From NCBI GenBank assembly GCA_964352775.1, contig CAYGTK010000137.1:1-11932 (forward strand): a DNA stretch of 11,932 bases, in the 5' to 3' direction. Every line of letters begins with the position of its first letter. Position 1 is the first letter of the stretch. This stretch comes from CAYGTK01 sp964352775 (GTDB lineage: Bacteria > Bacteroidota > Bacteroidia > Chitinophagales > CAIOSU01). A program made the position numbers and the translations under genes. The notes below the pieces were generated by a model. It saw nothing but the letters and a program-made list of their open reading frames with translations, did not search any database and was not told where the DNA came from. This document shows positions 7,436 through 11,932 of the stretch, in pieces.

Positions 7436-8461
7436 ATGCGTTTAATCACCATCTTACTCTCACTATTTATCAGTCTCTCTGCTATTGCGCAAACCCATTC
7501 CTTCACGCCTAATTGGAAGGTAGGCACCGTAAAAAAGGTGACCAAACAAGTTACTACCACCAAAAAGGGGGTAACCACCACCAAATCGGAAGAGTTTACC
7601 ATTGAGGTGATAGAGGAAACCGATGCCGCTTACATTGTCAGTATTGAAAGCGATGAAATGAATGAGGGCCTAGGTGAAATGATGAACATGGCCAACAAAG
7701 ACCAAGAAGAGACGGAGCAAATAGAAGAAGAGGAAAGCACTAAAGACTTCACCATCGAGTATAGCATATCTAAAAGCACTGGCGAAGCGCAGCTGCACAA
7801 TTGGGAAGAAATAGAGGCTGAGATGAAGCCCGCCTTGGAAGAGCTACAGACCAAGCTTAACGAAATGGAGCAAGAAGATACCGAAGAAGCCAAATTTGGT
7901 ATGATGCTGGTAAAAATGATAGTAGGCCCCATGATGGATATGTTTGGAAGCAAAGAAGGCTTAGAAAGCGCTATGATGCCTTACATTATCTTCTTAACCG
8001 TTCCCTTTGGTACCGAATATGAAATAGGAAAGCCCATATCTGAAACAGCCACGGAAGGTCTGCCCGAGTCAATGTCGGGTATGGCTTTGCTAGTTGGTGA
8101 TGTTCAGGTTACCGCTACGGTAAGTGTTGAATTGACCAAGGTAGATGAGGTTGACCAAGTAGCCACCTTTTACCAAATTACCGACATGGATACCGACTTT
8201 CTGAAAGAGATGGTAAAGAATATGATGACCTCTTTAGGTGATATGTTCGATGATGGAAAGAAGAGTAAGAAAGACAAAAAGAAAGCCCAAGAAGCTCAAA
8301 AAGAGATAGAAGACATGGAAATGGAGCTTACCATGAATGCCACCTACTACTACAACATGGCCACCACCTACACCCAACGCGTAGAAATGTACAACAAAGT
8401 AGAAATACCAGGCAGCGATAAAGAACCCACCATTACAGAGATTGTATTGGTTATTGAGTAG
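7436..8461 (+). CDS. secreted acidic, Met-rich protein of unknown function
   Basis: 341 residues with signal peptide 1-19 (MRLITILLSLFISLSAIAQ). The mature protein starts with a Thr/Lys-rich strand region (TVKKVTKQVTTTKKGVTTTK, 31-50). Residues 72-105 are very acidic (EETEQIEEEE), and 120-185 are helical and strikingly Met-rich (MMLVKMIVGPMMDMF). A beta-rich part follows at about 186-250. A Lys patch at 275-283 (KKSKKDKKK) precedes a final segment with YYYNMATTYTQRVEMY. There is no recognised enzyme motif. The alternation of beta strands with charged helices suggests a periplasmic or surface structural protein. I cannot assign a family. It lies downstream of the lipoprotein gene on the same strand. 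Codon use and composition look like the rest of the left part. Confidence 0.8.
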   Translation: MRLITILLSLFISLSAIAQTHSFTPNWKVGTVKKVTKQVTTTKKGVTTTKSEEFTIEVIEETDAAYIVSIESDEMNEGLGEMMNMANKDQEETEQIEEEESTKDFTIEYSISKSTGEAQLHNWEEIEAEMKPALEELQTKLNEMEQEDTEEAKFGMMLVKMIVGPMMDMFGSKEGLESAMMPYIIFLTVPFGTEYEIGKPISETATEGLPESMSGMALLVGDVQVTATVSVELTKVDEVDQVATFYQITDMDTDFLKEMVKNMMTSLGDMFDDGKKSKKDKKKAQEAQKEIEDMEMELTMNATYYYNMATTYTQRVEMYNKVEIPGSDKEPTITEIVLVIE

Positions 8462-8463
8462 GG

Positions 8464-8498
8464 GCTAGACAATAGTTTATAGTCGGTAGTCCGCAGTT
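8464..8498. repeat. degenerate 7-bp tandem repeat, five units
   Basis: Immediately after the stop of the preceding gene, five consecutive heptamers fit a loose NNTAGTC pattern. Units 3 and 4 (8478-8484, TATAGTC; 8485-8491, GGTAGTC) match best, while units 1, 2 and 5 each differ at one or two positions. Short 7-bp degenerate intergenic repeats of this kind are, from general familiarity, common in Bacteroidota genomes. A 7-T run follows directly (8497-8503), so the region could also help end transcription, although only a 3-bp CGG/CCG stem sits before it. Confidence 0.45.
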
Positions 8499-8502
8499 TT
8501 TT

Positions 8503-8616
8503 TCAAGTTTCATCGCAGCAGTAGCGACCGTTCACGGGCCACTTCTCCCCCATTTTGTTTTGGGCTATGTAGGTGCCGTTTGGTAAGTTGCTTAGGTTGA
8601 AGTTTAGGGTTTTCAT
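8503..8616 (-). CDS. possible small protein, 37 residues
   Basis: From the ATG at 8616 a frame of 37 residues ends at TGA 8503-8505. It reads MKTLNFNLSNLPNGTYIAQ, then a short Lys/Trp segment and ends GRYCCDET. The NLSNLPNGTYIA stretch resembles the last strands of T9SS sorting tails, so it may be a degraded end of a surface-protein gene. The frame stays open upstream for about 25 codons to a TAA, without a convincing protein. It could equally be a genuine small protein or chance. Low confidence. Confidence 0.25.
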   Translation of the reverse strand: MKTLNFNLSNLPNGTYIAQNKMGEKWPVNGRYCCDET

Positions 8617-8775
8617 TGAAGGGTTTTGGCAGCTTGGTGGCGCTTTGTATGCATTGCACAGCAACAGATACAGCCTATATACGATATCTTACATTTATGC
8701 GCATTTGCTCTAAGGCCCTGTTTACGCCACTCCTGTCATATGGCGATAAATTAGTTTTTGTTTGTTTTTGACCTT

Positions 8776-8796
8776 TTTGGGTACAGTTTGGGTACA
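8776..8796. repeat. perfect 10-bp direct repeat TTTGGGTACA
   Basis: TTTGGGTACA occurs at 8776-8785 and again at 8787-8796, an 11-bp period, about one helical turn. The tight phasing would suit a pair of protein-binding half sites on one face of the helix, such as an operator or recombinase arm site. No bound factor can be named from sequence; chance is possible in this simple-composition stretch. Confidence 0.5.
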
Positions 8797-8919
8797 TTTT
8801 GGCCAATTACGGGTGGGTTTTGGTGGCGTTTGTGCGGCTGCTATTTAGGGTGGGTTATGTGCTTGCCCTGCGGGTGGATGGTAGTTTTTTTATTGAAAGA
8901 TTATATTTGGTTATGGATG

Positions 8920-11900
8920 CTAAATATCAAATTCACTTTTAAGAAGATGCTTTTTCTGCTTGCCCCTAAGAAGCTCTATTGTTTTTGATAGAAATCGATA
9001 ACCGGGATTATATTCAGCGTTTAGTTTGGAAACAGCGCTGCTAACACCTGTTAAGTTTTCAAATTCAATATTTAATACATACAAACACATGAGAGGATAT
9101 GGCCAAAAAGTGGGATGAAATGATTTATTCTCTAAAGATAATTCTGCTGCTGCAATGCCTTCTTCATACTTGCTTCTCCATTTAGTGTTATAAATTAGCC
9201 AAGCGATATTGTTGTAGTATTTAGCTAATTGCCTGCTTTGTCTGGACAGTTCAATTGCTTCTTTATAATGGAATAAACTCTTTTCCCTATCTGAACCTTG
9301 ATAAAAATTCCCGTAGATGTTATGACTTTCAGAAGTGTGTGTATTCACTGAATTTAGCAATTGCTCTACAAATGGGAATCGCTTTTTATACTCCAATGCT
9401 CTTGCAAAATGAATTCTAATCGAATCGGTAGTATCAGCTATTATATCAATATAGGGAAGGATAAAGTTGTTCACTATTGAATCATCAACTTTACTAGCTT
9501 CAGTAATAGCTTTATTTAGGAAAGGAGTTTTGAAAATTTTAATAGGCTCGACTTCACTGAATAGACTCGCAATTGCTTCAGATGGCTTTTTCCTTATTCC
9601 GCTAATTAACGAGTGTACGTACTCAGATTTCATTTCTTTCCCTATCGGGTCTAACAAAAAATCAACTAAGCGTAATTGATTATCTTCATCAGGGACCTCA
9701 TAAGCAGAAATATCCATTAAAAAACTTATTAAATTACTATCCTCTATTAAGGCGTTGATTTTAGAATTAATTGGTTTCACTCTTTCTAATTCATCTTTCA
9801 GGTGAGGAATCGAAAGTTTGTTTGTATTTGAATATACTTCAATTTCCCTGAGGTCATTGAAATACCTACCGTCAATTAATTTTGATTCTTGTCCAGTACT
9901 AATGAATTTTTTACAGTAATGCAGAAATTCTGACTCGGTTATTCCTTCAAAGCCTCTAACAAAACATAAAGCTAAACACCGTGACGACCAAGCTTCAGCT
10001 CTTGCATCAACTACACTTAGCAGCTCATTTGCTTCTTTAAACATACTCGCAGCACCATTATAATCTCCTCTTTTGAGATAGATTAAACCCATACGGTTTT
10101 TATTAATTCCCTTAGACAAATTAGAAGTGGATAGTCTTTTAGCATTCATCAGTTTATTCTGAAGAATTGTAGCTAGATTTAAGTTCTCACAATCAATTGC
10201 ATGTTGTACAACTATAGATAAAACGTGGTTAATTACATGAACATTTAATTGGGAAATTAATTTTATGTTTTGTGACATTGAAAGTAAACTACCGAATAAT
10301 ATCTGATAGGCTTTTTCAGGTTTATTTATACCAGATAATATTTCTGAATAGAGTATTACAGATTTAATGTGGATGGTAATTCTCTCTTTTGACTGTTTAT
10401 TCCATTTTTTTAAAGATAGCTCATGTTTTGAAGGCGAGGTGTGATAAATTATGTTTCTAACCCTATGTAATGCCTTTCCCCATTCTCCAAATAAGAATTG
10501 CATTTGGGAATAATGAAACCCAATCCAATGATTTTCTTTTGGGTTAGGATGGTTGTCGAGACTTCTTTCAATCAAAGGAAAAATCAAGTCATATTCACTC
10601 AAGCTTTTAAAATGTTTTATAAACATTGATATGACTCTATTGGCATCATTGTAATTTTCAGCTCGCAAGTAATACTCAACGCTTTTGCATATATAATTTA
10701 GTAACCCACTGATTTCATCCCTTTCTGTAATTACTTCCTTTTCCCCTGATTTTTTGAGTACTTTGAAAACTACATGTTTGTAGTAACCTCCTATGTAGTT
10801 GTATACGTCCTCTTTTTCAATACTGGGAAGGGTTTCTCTGAAAAAGCTTATCAAAAAAGGATGAACTGTATATCTACTCTCTTCATTTTCAACTATAGAT
10901 AGCTTTTTTTTAAGACTGCTAAATAATTCCTCTGGTCTAATTGCTATATCCTTCCTTTTACAGAAATACTCAACAAAGTATTCAGAAAAACCACTGTCTA
11001 TATGGGAAATATATTTTAACGCAGTACGCTCTTTATCAGAAAACTCAAACTTAGAAAACCACTTCATCAAGTCTGACTTTAGCGAAAGTTGTGACTTGAG
11101 CGGAAAACCAATCGAATCTTGAAAGTTATCAAGGTATATTTTCACACCTTCTGGTAATCTACCTGATTCAAAGTTAATCTCTTCAATTTTTTCTATGTCA
11201 ATGTTAGGTCTTGCATCAGCTAAGATTTCGTTAAAGCTTTTATCAGTGTAGCACTTGGGGAAATTATATAAATGAAAGTTGTTTTCAAGCTTTAAGTACT
11301 GGTTTGATAAAAGAATTATAACTGTTTTATTAGTTAATCTGTTTGCCTGATCTAGGAGAATCTCAAATCCACTAACTCTTACATTTTGGAAGTCATCTAG
11401 CACTAAAACAGCTTCATGATCATTCAGAAATTCAATAACTACAATAGCATTAGTCCGATTAGATTCGCTTGGAAGCGATAGCCCTAGCTCCCTAAGAAAC
11501 TCAATCAATTCCGATAAAGTGCCCCCTATCTTGCAATCAAACCATATACTTCTAGTTTTTTCCTGAATTTCATAAAGATAATTTGCGAGGTAGTAAGTTT
11601 TACCTGAACCTATAATTCCACTAATGCCGATAACAGGTTGGGAGTTGAAAATACTCTCGAATTCTTCATGGACACTTGGTCTTGGGTAAAAATTCCCGAA
11701 TTCCTTTGGACCACATTTATTCCATCTAAAATTTTCTGAAGTTTTGCTCTGACTCTCAGGGATAAGGGTTTTCTCAACCACTGCTTGGTAAATCTCTTCA
11801 ATCCTTTGTGAATCATGTATTTCAAAGAGCTGATTATAAAGGTCATTTGTTTTGGCATACTGAATCAATTGACTCCCTTCCCAAAGCTTTAAAGATATTT

Positions 11901-11932
11901 TATGTTTAGCTTCCTTGTTGGTTTTCCACGAG
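8920..11932 (-). CDS. STAND-type NTPase with TPR-like C-terminus, N-terminus beyond window
   Basis: The frame is open to the right edge. The TTG at 11868 is not a credible start because 21 further codons lie upstream without a stop, so 1003 residues are visible and the protein is longer. Order, with residues counted from 11868: a linker ending FGNFYPRP; Walker A GIIGSGKT at 84-91 (bases 11596-11619); Walker B AVLVLDDF at 153-160; a sensor-1-like IILLSN at 184-189; a winged-helix region at about 275-347 with YTVHPFLISFF, in the place of the MHD-type motif of STAND/NB-ARC proteins; then about 600 residues of helical repeats with TPR-like pairs near 447-475, 588-620, 848-879 and 883-915. Residues before 11868 (EAKHKISLKLWEGSQ) resemble the end of Mrr/PD-(D/E)XK nuclease domains. 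STAND ATPases are signal-triggered switches; in bacteria many are antiphage sensors whose C-terminal repeats recognise a phage product and whose N-terminus is the effector. A defence role is inference from architecture. The gene is AT-rich (30-32% GC in two counted lines against 38-55% elsewhere). Confidence 0.85.
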   Translation of the reverse strand, partial: SWKTNKEAKHKISLKLWEGSQLIQYAKTNDLYNQLFEIHDSQRIEEIYQAVVEKTLIPESQSKTSENFRWNKCGPKEFGNFYPRPSVHEEFESIFNSQPVIGISGIIGSGKTYYLANYLYEIQEKTRSIWFDCKIGGTLSELIEFLRELGLSLPSESNRTNAIVVIEFLNDHEAVLVLDDFQNVRVSGFEILLDQANRLTNKTVIILLSNQYLKLENNFHLYNFPKCYTDKSFNEILADARPNIDIEKIEEINFESGRLPEGVKIYLDNFQDSIGFPLKSQLSLKSDLMKWFSKFEFSDKERTALKYISHIDSGFSEYFVEYFCKRKDIAIRPEELFSSLKKKLSIVENEESRYTVHPFLISFFRETLPSIEKEDVYNYIGGYYKHVVFKVLKKSGEKEVITERDEISGLLNYICKSVEYYLRAENYNDANRVISMFIKHFKSLSEYDLIFPLIERSLDNHPNPKENHWIGFHYSQMQFLFGEWGKALHRVRNIIYHTSPSKHELSLKKWNKQSKERITIHIKSVILYSEILSGINKPEKAYQILFGSLLSMSQNIKLISQLNVHVINHVLSIVVQHAIDCENLNLATILQNKLMNAKRLSTSNLSKGINKNRMGLIYLKRGDYNGAASMFKEANELLSVVDARAEAWSSRCLALCFVRGFEGITESEFLHYCKKFISTGQESKLIDGRYFNDLREIEVYSNTNKLSIPHLKDELERVKPINSKINALIEDSNLISFLMDISAYEVPDEDNQLRLVDFLLDPIGKEMKSEYVHSLISGIRKKPSEAIASLFSEVEPIKIFKTPFLNKAITEASKVDDSIVNNFILPYIDIIADTTDSIRIHFARALEYKKRFPFVEQLLNSVNTHTSESHNIYGNFYQGSDREKSLFHYKEAIELSRQSRQLAKYYNNIAWLIYNTKWRSKYEEGIAAAELSLENKSFHPTFWPYPLMCLYVLNIEFENLTGVSSAVSKLNAEYNPGYRFLSKTIELLRGKQKKHLLKSEFDI

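Larger units (their letters stand above)
8462..8919. other. 458-base gap between core-like genes and the large NTPase gene
   Basis: No confident gene fills this gap. It contains the 7-bp repeat at its left end, a possible 37-codon ORF on the minus strand (8503-8616), a second short minus-strand ORF of 40 codons (8675-8797) with no recognisable content, the TTTGGGTACA direct repeat, and a G+T-rich top strand. In the line 8821-8880 I counted 26 G, 9 C, 4 A and 21 T. No transposase, integrase, tRNA or long inverted repeat was seen. It may be the junction between the older chromosomal segment and an acquired gene. Confidence 0.6.

Noticed and set aside
7630..7953. 107-codon Ser-rich frame antisense to the Met-rich secreted protein
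   Set aside because: Typical antisense shadow of Glu/Met-rich codons; the + frame has a proper signal peptide.
8675..8797. 40-codon - strand frame starting with ATG at 8797
   Set aside because: No signal peptide, motif or recognised family; length is within chance. Mentioned in the gap description only.
8462..8919. Insertion-sequence ends, integrase or tRNA at the presumed island edge
   Set aside because: No terminal inverted repeats, transposase or recombinase frame, or tRNA-like cloverleaf could be found in the gap.
8758..8988. 76-codon + strand frame rich in Trp, Cys and Gly
   Set aside because: Begins with TTG, its composition only reflects the G+T-rich DNA, and it overlaps the 3' end of the NTPase gene.
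11610..11858. 82-codon - strand frame overlapping the P-loop region
   Set aside because: Out of frame with the NTPase, whose Walker A and B motifs establish the real reading frame.

Overview
The window looks like a chromosomal segment of a Bacteroidota bacterium. The evidence is consistent: signal peptides ending in ...AQ, a secreted stand-alone TonB C-terminal-domain protein, a secreted protein with a tail resembling type IX secretion (T9SS) sorting domains, a MuiA-like DUF4140/DUF4139 protein typical of this phylum, no Shine-Dalgarno sequences ahead of the genes, and one good TAnnTTTG-type -7 promoter element. No rRNA, tRNA, CRISPR array or insertion sequence was seen.

Left part (1-8461): nine protein genes of ordinary core or lineage-specific character, strands alternating, mostly single-gene units. 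In order: the 3' part of a SOUL heme-binding-family gene (+); a small secreted TonB-CTD protein (-, apparent TTG start); a secreted protein with a T9SS/FlgD-like tail (+); a cytoplasmic protein of a conserved but unnamed family (-), whose stop codon overlaps that of its convergent neighbour; a secreted MuiA-like protein (+); a GT-B glycosyltransferase (-); a secreted TPR protein (-); a small lipoprotein (+) and a secreted acidic, Met-rich protein (+), the last two 88 bases apart and possibly co-expressed. The theme is the cell envelope and secreted proteins, but no pathway ties the genes together.

Transition (8462-8919): about 460 bases without a confident gene. It holds a degenerate 7-bp tandem repeat just after the last + gene, one possible 37-codon gene on the - strand, a perfect 10-bp direct repeat (TTTGGGTACA twice, 11-bp period), and a strongly G+T-rich top strand with two copies of GGGTGGGTT.

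Right part (8920-11932, open at the right edge): the last 1003 codons of a large - strand gene encoding a STAND-type P-loop NTPase with a winged-helix segment and C-terminal TPR-like helices. The reading frame runs off the window. The last residues of a further N-terminal domain resemble the end of Mrr/PD-(D/E)XK-type nuclease domains. This architecture recalls the Avs-type and related nuclease-STAND antiphage proteins. The gene is visibly more AT-rich than its neighbours, so 8.5-8.9 kb may be the edge of an acquired defence or accessory island. This is the part most worth following up.
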